A stretch of 64,000 bases of DNA, taken from contig JAOADV010000003.1 in NCBI GenBank assembly GCA_026417135.1, forward strand, positions 52,255 through 116,254. The letters run 5' to 3'. The DNA comes from Ignavibacteria bacterium (GTDB lineage: Bacteria > Bacteroidota > Ignavibacteria > Kapaibacteriales > UBA2268). The notes beneath the pieces were generated by a model. It searched no databases. It saw only the letters and a list, made by a program, of their open reading frames with translations, and was not told the origin of the DNA. The stretch's first letter is position 1, and each line of letters opens with the position of its first letter. This document shows, piece after piece, positions 39,717 through 49,775 of the stretch. Position numbers and translations under genes: made by a program.

Positions 39717-42700
39717 ATGTCCGAACCTTCGTTTCTTATAGATGAATTTCTCGAAATAAAAAATTTAATTATCAATACAGAGGAAAACGAAAGTAATTCT
39801 TCCAAATTACTTAAAAGGTTAAAAGAAATTTTCATTCAGTTTCTTTCAATTCAAACTGACAATTTTTCCCAATTTTTTCCGAACAACTATTCAAGAATTT
39901 ATTCCATTATTAACAACAATGCATTGCCAAACAATATAAAAGCAAACTTTCTTTTCCTTCAAAAAATCTTTTCAAGAAAAGGCTCTACTCTTACAAAACA
40001 AGAAATTTCTTTCATATTTGATAAACTGGGAGAAATTCTATCCTTTTTCTATAAAATACATATTGTACAATTAAGTAGCGAAACAAATGATGAATATCTG
40101 AGAATCGAGAATTACTACAATTATTTCGTTGAAGACGAAAATCTATTCTTTTTCCCAAATATTGTCATAGACAAAACATTTCCAGAAGAGAATATTATTG
40201 TCTGTTATAATTTCGACAAGGAAGTTAAAATTGATTGCTCGTACAACTGGACCGAAATTCCAAAGCTCCTTAAAACTGGGACTGAAATAACTTGCATCAA
40301 TCTTAGACATTTAGGCGAAAATCTTTATTCAACAATACATAGCTCGATAATCGTGGTTGAACCAAATTATTTATACGACATTACAGACATCGCATCTTGC
40401 TTCGAATCAAAATCGGCGAATGTATATTCATATTTCATAAGAAAATTCTTCCCCCAGCCTTTATCATTTTCTATGCTACTCGGAGTTGTAGTAAACAGTA
40501 TTTTCGATGAACTCATTGTCGACCCCGAAATTCCATTAGGAAAAATAATTGAAAAAACTATAAGAAGTAAAATACTCCCCTTTTTGGCACTAAAAAAAAA
40601 TTATCCCAATTTGAAAGAAGAACTACAAAAACAAACACAACAACACTATGATAATCTAAAAAAAATAACCAAAAATTTAGCCCGATACAAAATCCAAATA
40701 GAGCCCACCATTTTTTCAGCAGTCTATGGGTTACTGGGCCGTATGGATATACTCTTGGAAAATGAATTAGACAAAAACTACAAAACCATAATCGAATTAA
40801 AGTCGGGTAAAGCTCCAAATTCAAACTTACATTTTGTATTAAGCGATAAAACTTCTTTCTATCTGCCAATGTGGCAATCGCACTATGCACAGGCTACTGG
40901 ATACAACCTTTTGTTAGATTCCGCTTTCCCAGGTCGAAAAGGCTCGTCGATGATTTTATATTCTTCTGATATCGAAAAACCTTTAAGGGAAGCAAGTAAC
41001 GATATAAATTTAAAAAAAGAATTTATCAAAGTGAGAAATTGGATTCACCTTCTTGAAAGTCAAATTGCTAAAAGAAATTACTCGATTTTCAAAACAATAG
41101 AAAAAATTTTGAAGGAAAAAGTTAATAACTCCACATTCAGCAACATTTCAAACTCGAACTTATTGAATTTATCCCATGAGGTTAGCCCATTTCTTTTCAG
41201 TTATGTTTCCTTCATATTAAATGAAATTAGACTTGCTAAAACTGGGGAAAACTTTTCGAACTCTAACCATACGCAATCAGATTTATGGGCAAAATCCATA
41301 GAAGAAAAAGTAGAACAACAAAATTTGCTCAATGATTTAATTCTCATCCAAGAACTTTCCAGTTACGAAAAGCTCCACCTTTGTTTCAAAAAAACAGAAA
41401 CAACCAACAAGTTATGCTCATTGAGAAAAGGAGACCCAGTTGTTATATACACACATTCAATGTTTTTAAATCCATTGTCCGCACTAATGATAAAAGGAAC
41501 GATTAAATCTATCGATAAAGAATATGTCGTAGTATCTTTAAGAAACAAATTAAAAACGAAAGAATTCGAAAATGACAAAAACAAATGGTTTCTGGAAGGG
41601 GACTACCTTGAGTCCACTTCGAGAAATCTTTTCCAATCAATTTTTAAATTTCTCTTAGTTTCCGAAGAAAAGAAAAGAAACATATTAGGAGAATTTCCTC
41701 CAACGAAGAAAAATACACCTCTGCCAGAAAAGTACATTGCAGATGGATACAAGGAGACACTTACAAACGCAATTTCGTCCTTTCCATACTATCTTATTCA
41801 AGGACCACCGGGAACTGGTAAAACTCGCATCATCATCAGAAACTTGCTTCGATATTATGTATTCGAGACAAATTACAAAGTTCTCGTTACCGCATACACT
41901 AATCGTGCTATCGACGAAATCGTAGAGCTTTTACGCGAAGACAAGTTCGACGACTATTTTATTAGGCTCGGAAACAAGGAGTCTTCGGATTTCAAAGAGA
42001 ATATGATTTCTTATCTTGCCGAAGAACAAGATTTAGACTACATCGAAAACAAAATCAAAGAAGCAAGGATTGTTTTAGGAACATCTGCATTTTACTTAAC
42101 AAATCCAGAAATTTTCGACTTAATAAAGTTCGATATCGCAATCATCGACGAAGCGTCGCAATTGATTTTTCCATATATTTCGAGTATTTTATGTGAAGTA
42201 GAAAAATTCATTTTAATCGGCGACGAAAAACAACTTCCAGCAGTTATCCTTCAAGAAGGAAATTCAAGAAAAGTTAAAATAAAAGAGCTAGCTACCTTCG
42301 ATATCGAAGACCTTTCGGTATCATATTTTGAATTTCTTTTAAAGAAAATGCAAAAATATGGATGGAACGACGGCTATGGCCTTTTGAATTTTCAAACAAG
42401 AATGCATCCAGAAATAGCTGAATTGGTAAGTAAACTTATATATAATGACAAATTAAAAACGGTAACCCAAAAAATTTCTAAGCCCAAAATTGACGAAATC
42501 ATACTTGCAATTTCAGAATTTTTCAACATTCAAATGCCCCGAAGGGTTCTTTTTATCAACACACCAGTTGATAAACAGAGCAAAATCAATTTTTACCATT
42601 CAAAAATAATTGGAAACTTATTTCAATACATTTGCAATAGATTTACAGAGATTTTCGACTGGAACATTTTTGGAATTATCTCGCCTTTTCGCCTTCAAAA

Positions 42701-43028
42701 CCATAACATTTACGAGAGCCTACCCGATAACTTACGCAGCGATATCACAATCGATACTGTTGAAAGGTTTCAAGGCTCCGAACGAGAAATAATAATAATT
42801 TCATTACCATATAATACAACTCGATTACTCCGACAAACAGCAAGTTTTTCAAAAAATGAAAATGGGAAAATATTCGACAGAAAACTAAATGTTGCATTGT
42901 CTCGTGCAAAAGAATTTCTTTTGATATTTGGCAACGAACAAATTCTTTCGCAAGTTCCTTGTTACTCGGATTTACTTAATCTACTAAAAGAAAAAAAATC
43001 TATTTTAGAATACAAAGAATTTCTTTAA
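39717..43028 (+). CDS. Dna2-like nuclease-helicase (PD-(D/E)XK nuclease + SF1 helicase)
   Basis: 1103 aa; GRMDILLE..KTIIELKSGK..QATGYNLLL nuclease; GPPGTGKTRII, AIIDEASQL, TVERFQGSEREIIIISL, LNVALSRAKEFLLIFGN helicase; abuts recJ stop. Confidence 0.85.
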   Translation: MSEPSFLIDEFLEIKNLIINTEENESNSSKLLKRLKEIFIQFLSIQTDNFSQFFPNNYSRIYSIINNNALPNNIKANFLFLQKIFSRKGSTLTKQEISFIFDKLGEILSFFYKIHIVQLSSETNDEYLRIENYYNYFVEDENLFFFPNIVIDKTFPEENIIVCYNFDKEVKIDCSYNWTEIPKLLKTGTEITCINLRHLGENLYSTIHSSIIVVEPNYLYDITDIASCFESKSANVYSYFIRKFFPQPLSFSMLLGVVVNSIFDELIVDPEIPLGKIIEKTIRSKILPFLALKKNYPNLKEELQKQTQQHYDNLKKITKNLARYKIQIEPTIFSAVYGLLGRMDILLENELDKNYKTIIELKSGKAPNSNLHFVLSDKTSFYLPMWQSHYAQATGYNLLLDSAFPGRKGSSMILYSSDIEKPLREASNDINLKKEFIKVRNWIHLLESQIAKRNYSIFKTIEKILKEKVNNSTFSNISNSNLLNLSHEVSPFLFSYVSFILNEIRLAKTGENFSNSNHTQSDLWAKSIEEKVEQQNLLNDLILIQELSSYEKLHLCFKKTETTNKLCSLRKGDPVVIYTHSMFLNPLSALMIKGTIKSIDKEYVVVSLRNKLKTKEFENDKNKWFLEGDYLESTSRNLFQSIFKFLLVSEEKKRNILGEFPPTKKNTPLPEKYIADGYKETLTNAISSFPYYLIQGPPGTGKTRIIIRNLLRYYVFETNYKVLVTAYTNRAIDEIVELLREDKFDDYFIRLGNKESSDFKENMISYLAEEQDLDYIENKIKEARIVLGTSAFYLTNPEIFDLIKFDIAIIDEASQLIFPYISSILCEVEKFILIGDEKQLPAVILQEGNSRKVKIKELATFDIEDLSVSYFEFLLKKMQKYGWNDGYGLLNFQTRMHPEIAELVSKLIYNDKLKTVTQKISKPKIDEIILAISEFFNIQMPRRVLFINTPVDKQSKINFYHSKIIGNLFQYICNRFTEIFDWNIFGIISPFRLQNHNIYESLPDNLRSDITIDTVERFQGSEREIIIISLPYNTTRLLRQTASFSKNENGKIFDRKLNVALSRAKEFLLIFGNEQILSQVPCYSDLLNLLKEKKSILEYKEFL

Positions 43029-43057
43029 TTTGCTTTTTTATATTCTTTAAGTTAAAA

Positions 43058-43780
43058 TTGAAAAAACTTATCCTATTAATATCCGTATTTTTAATTGCTT
43101 GCGAAGAAAACTTTCTTAATGATGGTAATCTTAAAATCCACACAATAACTAAATACCTACTTGACGCGAAGGAACAGAACCAAAAGATAATCTATTACAA
43201 AGAATACGACATTAATGGGTTTTTAACAAACTTTATTTATTATCACGACGATGGATTAATTGAACATCATCAACTTACCTACCACAATCCGTTTTATTCT
43301 GTTGAAATCGTAAAATATTTCAATACAAAAAATAATGTCGATTCTGTCGTCATTCTACAAAATTTCTACAACAAAAGCCGAAATATTATCAAATCGCTTC
43401 AAATTTCAGCAAATGGAGATACTTCGAAAATAATTGAATTTGATTACGATTCCTTAGGTAATATATTAATCCAACGAGAAATTTTACCAACTTTCGACAC
43501 AAGCTATATTGTTTCCTTTCAATATATTTATGGTGCAGGTGGGAAATTACGAAAAATACTTAAAACTGTGAACAATTTAGAAAAACCACATACTATCGAA
43601 GAATTTTCTTATAACTTTTCCAATAAGGTAATCAATAAAATAATTATCTATCCTTTGCAAAACAGAGAAATCAAAATCGCATATTACTATAATAATAATG
43701 GATTAATTACAAAAGAAGTACACGAAATTCCAGATTTTAGCGAAAAAATTACCTACCGTTACTTTTACACATTTTATTAA
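43058..43780 (+). CDS. hypothetical lipoprotein
   Basis: 240 aa; MKKLILLISVFLIACEEN lipobox; repeated EFDYDSLGNIL / FSYNFSNKV-like segments; TTG start. Confidence 0.6.
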   Translation: MKKLILLISVFLIACEENFLNDGNLKIHTITKYLLDAKEQNQKIIYYKEYDINGFLTNFIYYHDDGLIEHHQLTYHNPFYSVEIVKYFNTKNNVDSVVILQNFYNKSRNIIKSLQISANGDTSKIIEFDYDSLGNILIQREILPTFDTSYIVSFQYIYGAGGKLRKILKTVNNLEKPHTIEEFSYNFSNKVINKIIIYPLQNREIKIAYYYNNNGLITKEVHEIPDFSEKITYRYFYTFY

Positions 43781-46092
43781 ACTCGTGAAGAATAAGCTTC
43801 ATATCTTTTTGCATTTAGTCCAAGTTCAGCTATCAAAAAATTCAAGAGTTCATCGACTTCCTCTTTATGTCTCACCGAAACAGTAACAAAAACAGAAAAA
43901 TCTTCGTTTGAACTTGTTTGGTTTCGTATTCCAACAAAATAAATTTTGGAGGAAGATATTTTATTAAAATACTTCTCAAAAGCTTCGTATAACTTTGCCC
44001 TATCATTTGCAGAGACAATTATTCTTGTTTCGAACCTTCCCGTTTCAATCAACTCCCATTTAAAATTGAAATAGACAATGTCCTCTTTTAGAAACTTATC
44101 CAAAAAAACGGGGCAATTCTTTCTGTGAACAATTCCAGTGTTATTATGAATGTAAAATATTGCTTCATCTCCGGGTACTGGTAAACAGCAATTTGCCATA
44201 ACAAGGTTATCTTTGTATAACTGCAAAATTTTATCTACCGTTTTATTTTTTAAAAGGAGCTCCTTTTCCAAACCCAATTCTTTTATCAAATCTTTCTTTT
44301 TTGGGAGTTCAGAGACTTTTTTTAAACGCGAAAAAAGACGGGTTAAAATTTCCTGCCAGTCCTTATCTCGTGTTAGTGCAATATAAAAATCCTTTAAGTT
44401 GGCGAAACCCAAGAAACTGCTTGTAAGTTCAATTAGCTTGTCCTTCGAGAAATGAAGATTGCTCGACCTGATTAAAGAATTAACAATATCTTTCCCACTT
44501 AAAACCAACTTTTTTTCTTTAAGTTTTAAGTATTTTTCTATTGCATTTCTTGCTTTGCTCGTCTGAACAATATTTAAATGTGAATAATCTGGTTCAGTAT
44601 TTTCGGAAGTAATTATTTCGACAACATCTCCATTTTGTAATTGGTAGCTTAAAGGTTTTATCCTTCCGTTTACTTTTCCAGCCAAACAATGCAAGCCCAA
44701 GTCTGTATGGATAAGATAAGCAAAATCGAGCAAACTCGACCCCTTTGGCAATATCTTCACTTCGTTTCGGGGAGTAACAACGTAAATTTCTTCGGTAAAC
44801 ACTCCATATTTGAAGGATTCGAAAAGCTTTTCGGTTGGAACTTCATTTGCTTGCTCTAAAATTTTTCTAACTTCATTCATCCAATTTTCAATTTCTGCAC
44901 TTTCAAGTACAGAATCCGCTGGAACAAACCCAGACTTATACTTATAGTGAGCAGTTAATCCTTTTTCCGAGAGAATATGCATATCTCGGGTTCGTATCTG
45001 TACTTCGAATTTTTGCTTATTTTCCCAAAGAAAGGCACAATGTAAAGATTGATAGCCATTCGGCTTCGGATTTTTTATGTAATCCTTATAAGTTCCTTCG
45101 ATTCGGGGGAAAAGATAAGAAATGCTATTCATCACTTCATAACATATCATAGGATTGTCAGTATCAATAATAATTCTCAACCCGAACAAATCATAAAGTT
45201 CACTAATTGGCTTTTGACGAAGCAAGGATTTGTGATAAATTGAATAAATATGCTTAACTCGACCGTGAACCTCAAAACTAATGTTATTATCGTTTAAAAC
45301 TTGCATTCTTTTTAAAACATCCACAATCGAATTCGAAATCTCTTTCAAGTAGTTTTCTCTTAACCCTTTGCTCATTTTCAATTCTTTGACAACGTATTCG
45401 TAATTCTTTCTGTCGAGAACTCTGAAAGAAATATCTTCGAGTTCACTCTTGATTGGGGCAAGACCAAATCTATCGGCTAGTGGTGCATAAATTTGCAAGG
45501 TGTCTTCTGCCAGCTTACTTTGTGTTTCGGGCATTTCATAAAAAATATTCCTCATTTCATATAACCTATCTGAAATCTTTATAAAAATAATCCTTACATC
45601 GGTAAATAAAGAAAGCAAAAGTCGTCGGTAATATTCAATTTCACCAATTTCATTATTTTCAAAGTATGTTATTCTATCGATGTTTTGAACAATTTCGGCA
45701 ATTGTATCTCCAAATTCAGACCTTATGTCTTCGATTGAAAATAAATTATTCTTCCCTAAAACATCGTGCAGTAATGCCGAAGCAACCATAATATTGTCGT
45801 AACCTATGTTCTTAACTACAATTGTTGCGACTTCAAGGGGATGGATGTAGTATGGGTCGCCCGACTTTCTCAAAAGATTATGATTGGCTCGTACATTGAA
45901 ATCGTAGGCTCTTTTCAAAAGGCTGATATCGGGAGTTTCGGCAAAATGTGAACAAAATTGAATAAACGAGTCGAAGTCCTTATCAATCGACTTCCCATAC
46001 TTTGGTAGAACTATAGATTTTTCCTTTTTATCTACTGGATAAAGCAACATAGACTTATAAAATTTCCAAAAAAATAAAGACGAAAAGTACAA
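43777..46092 (-). CDS. RelA/SpoT-family (p)ppGpp synthetase with degenerate hydrolase ED motif
   Basis: 771 aa; HD domain YYIHP..ALLHDVLGKN, synthetase YDLFGLRIIID..KDYIKNPKPNGYQSLH..FEVQIRT, TGS and C-terminal ACT; start possibly at MLLYPVDKK (46050). Confidence 0.92.
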   Translation of the reverse strand: MYFSSLFFWKFYKSMLLYPVDKKEKSIVLPKYGKSIDKDFDSFIQFCSHFAETPDISLLKRAYDFNVRANHNLLRKSGDPYYIHPLEVATIVVKNIGYDNIMVASALLHDVLGKNNLFSIEDIRSEFGDTIAEIVQNIDRITYFENNEIGEIEYYRRLLLSLFTDVRIIFIKISDRLYEMRNIFYEMPETQSKLAEDTLQIYAPLADRFGLAPIKSELEDISFRVLDRKNYEYVVKELKMSKGLRENYLKEISNSIVDVLKRMQVLNDNNISFEVHGRVKHIYSIYHKSLLRQKPISELYDLFGLRIIIDTDNPMICYEVMNSISYLFPRIEGTYKDYIKNPKPNGYQSLHCAFLWENKQKFEVQIRTRDMHILSEKGLTAHYKYKSGFVPADSVLESAEIENWMNEVRKILEQANEVPTEKLFESFKYGVFTEEIYVVTPRNEVKILPKGSSLLDFAYLIHTDLGLHCLAGKVNGRIKPLSYQLQNGDVVEIITSENTEPDYSHLNIVQTSKARNAIEKYLKLKEKKLVLSGKDIVNSLIRSSNLHFSKDKLIELTSSFLGFANLKDFYIALTRDKDWQEILTRLFSRLKKVSELPKKKDLIKELGLEKELLLKNKTVDKILQLYKDNLVMANCCLPVPGDEAIFYIHNNTGIVHRKNCPVFLDKFLKEDIVYFNFKWELIETGRFETRIIVSANDRAKLYEAFEKYFNKISSSKIYFVGIRNQTSSNEDFSVFVTVSVRHKEEVDELLNFLIAELGLNAKRYEAYSSRV

Positions 46093-46145
46093 AAAAATGT
46101 AGAAATTTGATTAATTCAAAAAAAATTGGCAATTTTGTAATTCGA

Positions 46146-46222
46146 CGGGGCGTAGCGCAGGTGGCTAGCGCGTCTGTTTTGGGAGCAGAAGGTCGCAGGT
46201 TCAAGTCCTGCCGCCCCGACCA
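46146..46222 (+). tRNA. tRNA-Pro (anticodon TGG), CCA encoded
   Basis: 77 nt cloverleaf: acceptor CGGGGCG/CGCCCCG, anticodon arm TCTGT-TTTGGGA-GCAGA, T arm GCAGGTTCAAGTCCTGC, discriminator A + CCA. Confidence 0.95.
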
Positions 46223-46246
46223 TTTAAGTTTAATTGCGAAAATTCA

Positions 46247-46495
46247 CTAAGTTTTTCGTCCACCATTCTTCTTCGATTTTAAGTATTTTTCATACTCTAA
46301 ACTATACCGCAATCGACTATCCAACTTGCTAAGAGTTTGATAAGCTTCGTTAATATCATAAAACATCTCAGAATTAAATTGGCTACAATTTGCTTTATCG
46401 GGGTGATAAAGCTTGGCAAGTCGGTAAAAGGCTTGCTTAATTTCCTCTTGAGTTGCAGTTCTTTTAATTCCAAGAATTTTATAATAATCTTTCAT
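46247..46495 (-). CDS. small stand-alone J-domain protein
   Basis: 82 aa; DYYKILGIKRTATQEEIKQAFYRLAKLYHPDKA with HPD motif. Confidence 0.9.
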   Translation of the reverse strand: MKDYYKILGIKRTATQEEIKQAFYRLAKLYHPDKANCSQFNSEMFYDINEAYQTLSKLDSRLRYSLEYEKYLKSKKNGGRKT

Positions 46496-46556
46496 AAACG
46501 GTTAATATTTCACTTTCACAAAGTTCGGATATTCAATCATTCAAAAAAATAAGTAG

Positions 46557-48674
46557 TTATACTGATACTGTTGCAACTAAATCAATTTCAGTATCGGGCG
46601 GTAACTCGGTGTAACTTATGACACTAACATTTGGAAATTGCGAGCGTATCATCCTATAAAAATACGGTCTTATTTGTGCCGAACAAATAACAATAGGTGC
46701 ATAACCCATAAGACTCAATTCTTCAATAGCATTCGACAATGAATCTTGAATGGATTTAATAGTTTCTGCCGACAAACCAAGAGTGTCGATGGTTCCAGCT
46801 TGAGTGCTCGATTGCAAGACATTCGAAATCATCTGTTCAAGGTCGGGACTGAGAGAAACAGCGTGAATAACACCGCTTTGGTCTTGGTACAATTTCCTTA
46901 TAGTTTCAGATAAATTATGTCGAACATATTCAGTCAAAACATCTACATTCTTAGTAACTTTATAATATTCCAACAAAGATTCTAAAATAACTGGCAAATC
47001 TTTTATTGGAATTCCTTCTCTTAACAAATTTTGTAGGACTCTTTGTATAATTGAAAGTGGAAGAGTTTCTGGGGTAATTTCTTCTACTAATGCTGGATAG
47101 TCTTGTTGCAAATTTTCAATCAATCTTTTAACATCCTGGCGTGTCAATAACTTATGAGCATTTCTTTTAAGAACTTCCGTTAAGTGTGTAATCAAAACTG
47201 TGGTAGCTTCGACAACTGGGAAACCACGCAATTCAGCATTTTCACGTTCAGCATAAGAAATCCAGGTAGCTGGCAAACCAAAAACTGGCTCTATAACTTT
47301 AATACCAGGCAATTCTCCTTCTCCCGTACCTGGATTTAAAGCCAAAAGCATACCAGGTTGCAAAGAATTTCTTGCAACCTCTATCCCACGAATTCTTATT
47401 AAATATTCTTCTGGTTCGAGTTGTAAATTATCTCTTACCCGAACTGGTGGAAGGATTATCCCTAATTCCAAAGCAAGCTGTTTTCTTACATTTGTTATTC
47501 TTTTAAAAACATCGCCACCTTGGGTTTCATCTACTAAAGGTATCAAATTATAACCTAATTCCAGCTCAACGGGGTCAACTTTCAGTAATTCTTCAACTGG
47601 GGCTTCTTCTGGCTTTGGAACGACTTCTACTTGAACCATTTCCTTGCGAATTCTTTCTTCTTCTTGCAATCTAAATTGCCGAAATCTTAAATATGCCAAA
47701 ACCCCAGTAATAATACTCAAAACCATAAATGGCAAAGTCGGGAATCCAGGTATCAAAGCTAAAATCAGCATTGCAAAAGAAGCAAGATACATTGCCGTAG
47801 GTTTACCAGTAATTTGCGATTCGAGTTCTATGTCTAATTTATCGGAAGAAGCAGAGCGAGTTACAACAAATCCAGCAGCTACGGAAATCAGAAGCGATGG
47901 AATTTGAGTTACTAATCCATCCCCAATTGTCAAAATTGTATAAGTCGAAAGGGCATCGCCTATCGACATACCCCTTTGTGCAATTCCAATAGCAAACCCA
48001 CCTATGATATTTACAAGTGTTATGACAATCCCAGCAATTGCATCTCCGCGAATAAATTTCGCCGCACCATCCATAGCACCGTAGAAATCTGCCTCTTTCG
48101 ATAAATTTTGCCTTCGGATTCTTGCTTCTGCTTCGTCAATATACCCTGCATTCAAGTCAGCATCTATACTCATTTGTTTACCTGGCAAAGCATCCAACGT
48201 AAAACGTGCAGCTACTTCAGCAATTCGAGACGAACCTTTTATGATGACTATGAAGTTTATGACCATCAAAATTATAAAGATTATCAACCCAACCACATAA
48301 TTCCCACGAATTACAAAAGTTCCAAATGACAATATAATCTCGCCAGCATAGGCCTCCGTTAGTATCAGCCTTGTTGTAGCGACATTTAAGCCTAATCGGA
48401 ACATTGTCGTAACTAACAATACGGTAGGAAATGCTGAAAATTCCAATGGGTTTCGCAGATATAAAGAGACTAAAAGTATCAAAACGGCAAGTGATAAATT
48501 CATCGCCAAAAGTAAATCAATTAGAAGTGGAGGAATAGGAATAACAAGCAAACCTATGATAAGCAAAATTCCTAATGCTAACAGGATGTCCTTATTATGA
48601 AGTAAATATAACAGTCCCTTCCCAAGGAAATTTCTACCTAAATTTCTTTGAATGTATTCTTCTATTTTTCCCAT
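46557..48674 (-). CDS. flhA: flagellar biosynthesis protein FlhA
   Basis: 705 aa; PTVLLVTTMFRLGLNVATTRLIL, FVIRGNYVVGLIIFIILMVINFIVI, EVAARFTLDALPGKQMSIDADLNAG. Confidence 0.97.
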   Translation of the reverse strand: MGKIEEYIQRNLGRNFLGKGLLYLLHNKDILLALGILLIIGLLVIPIPPLLIDLLLAMNLSLAVLILLVSLYLRNPLEFSAFPTVLLVTTMFRLGLNVATTRLILTEAYAGEIILSFGTFVIRGNYVVGLIIFIILMVINFIVIIKGSSRIAEVAARFTLDALPGKQMSIDADLNAGYIDEAEARIRRQNLSKEADFYGAMDGAAKFIRGDAIAGIVITLVNIIGGFAIGIAQRGMSIGDALSTYTILTIGDGLVTQIPSLLISVAAGFVVTRSASSDKLDIELESQITGKPTAMYLASFAMLILALIPGFPTLPFMVLSIITGVLAYLRFRQFRLQEEERIRKEMVQVEVVPKPEEAPVEELLKVDPVELELGYNLIPLVDETQGGDVFKRITNVRKQLALELGIILPPVRVRDNLQLEPEEYLIRIRGIEVARNSLQPGMLLALNPGTGEGELPGIKVIEPVFGLPATWISYAERENAELRGFPVVEATTVLITHLTEVLKRNAHKLLTRQDVKRLIENLQQDYPALVEEITPETLPLSIIQRVLQNLLREGIPIKDLPVILESLLEYYKVTKNVDVLTEYVRHNLSETIRKLYQDQSGVIHAVSLSPDLEQMISNVLQSSTQAGTIDTLGLSAETIKSIQDSLSNAIEELSLMGYAPIVICSAQIRPYFYRMIRSQFPNVSVISYTELPPDTEIDLVATVSV

Positions 48675-48686
48675 ATTTATGCCTCG

Positions 48687-49772
48687 TTAATTTCTTTTCT
48701 GTTTTACATAATAAATGTAAGCAAGAACTTGTGCTACCGCTTTAAAAAGGAACTCTGGAATTTGTTCTTCGATTTCGACAGAATAATATAAAGCTTGTGC
48801 AAGCGGTGGTTCTTCTACAACTGGAACATTATATTCTTCTGCAAGTTCCCTTATCTTGAGAGCCATAAAGTCGACCCCTTTTGCTACTACAACCGGAGCA
48901 TTCATTTTATATGGTTTATATTCAAGAGCTACTGCAAAGTGTGTCGGATTGGTGATAACAACATCCGCCCTTTTTTGAATGTTTTTTTGAATTATTTTTC
49001 TTAATCTCTGTCGCATCAAACCTCGAATTCTGGACCGAACCATAGGGTCGCCTTCAGACTGACGACCTTCTTCCTTTACTTCTTCCTTGGTCATCTTTAA
49101 GTCTTCTTTGTATCGGTACTTTTGATAAATTCTATCTATTACGGCAATTATAACATAAATGGCTCCTACCTTTAGAATTAATTCCAAAGTTGCTTTAAAC
49201 ATCAGCGATGGAATTTCCCAGACTGGTTTTTGAACAAGAGAAATATCCGAAACTATATACTTTTCCAAAACTGAATATACAACCCATCCGAGCACAGCCA
49301 ATTTCAAAAAACTTTTTAGAAGCTCAAAATATGCCCGACCAGAAAACAAAATTCTCTTTAACCCAGATAGGGGATTAAATACCGTTTTTAAATTTAACCC
49401 TTTAGTGAACTTTTTTGTAGCAAGGTGGAATCCAACCTGGCTAATTTCGGATATTAGAATTAAAATGTAAATCAAACCAGCAATAGGAAGAACAACTTGT
49501 GCAAGGAAAAGCGAAAGGTTCAGAAAAAGGCGAGAAACTTCCTGTGAGGTAATGGTGATATTAAACGAGTCAACTAAGCTTAAATGAAAAAAATCCCGTA
49601 TCTGTTTGGTAAGGATATCAACGTAAAGTAAGGTTGCAAGACCACCCAAAATTATCATTACTGCTGTGGTTAAATCTATACTTTTTGCAACTTGTCCTCT
49701 TTGTCGAGCTTCTGAAATTCGACGCGCTGATGCTGGTTCGGTTTTCTCTCTTCCTTCTGGTGTTTCAGCCAT
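48687..49772 (-). CDS. flhB: flagellar biosynthesis protein FlhB
   Basis: 361 aa; EKTEPASARRISEARQRGQVAKS, autocleavage NPTHFAVALEY. Confidence 0.96.
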   Translation of the reverse strand: MAETPEGREKTEPASARRISEARQRGQVAKSIDLTTAVMIILGGLATLLYVDILTKQIRDFFHLSLVDSFNITITSQEVSRLFLNLSLFLAQVVLPIAGLIYILILISEISQVGFHLATKKFTKGLNLKTVFNPLSGLKRILFSGRAYFELLKSFLKLAVLGWVVYSVLEKYIVSDISLVQKPVWEIPSLMFKATLELILKVGAIYVIIAVIDRIYQKYRYKEDLKMTKEEVKEEGRQSEGDPMVRSRIRGLMRQRLRKIIQKNIQKRADVVITNPTHFAVALEYKPYKMNAPVVVAKGVDFMALKIRELAEEYNVPVVEEPPLAQALYYSVEIEEQIPEFLFKAVAQVLAYIYYVKQKRN

Positions 49773-49775
49773 TTG

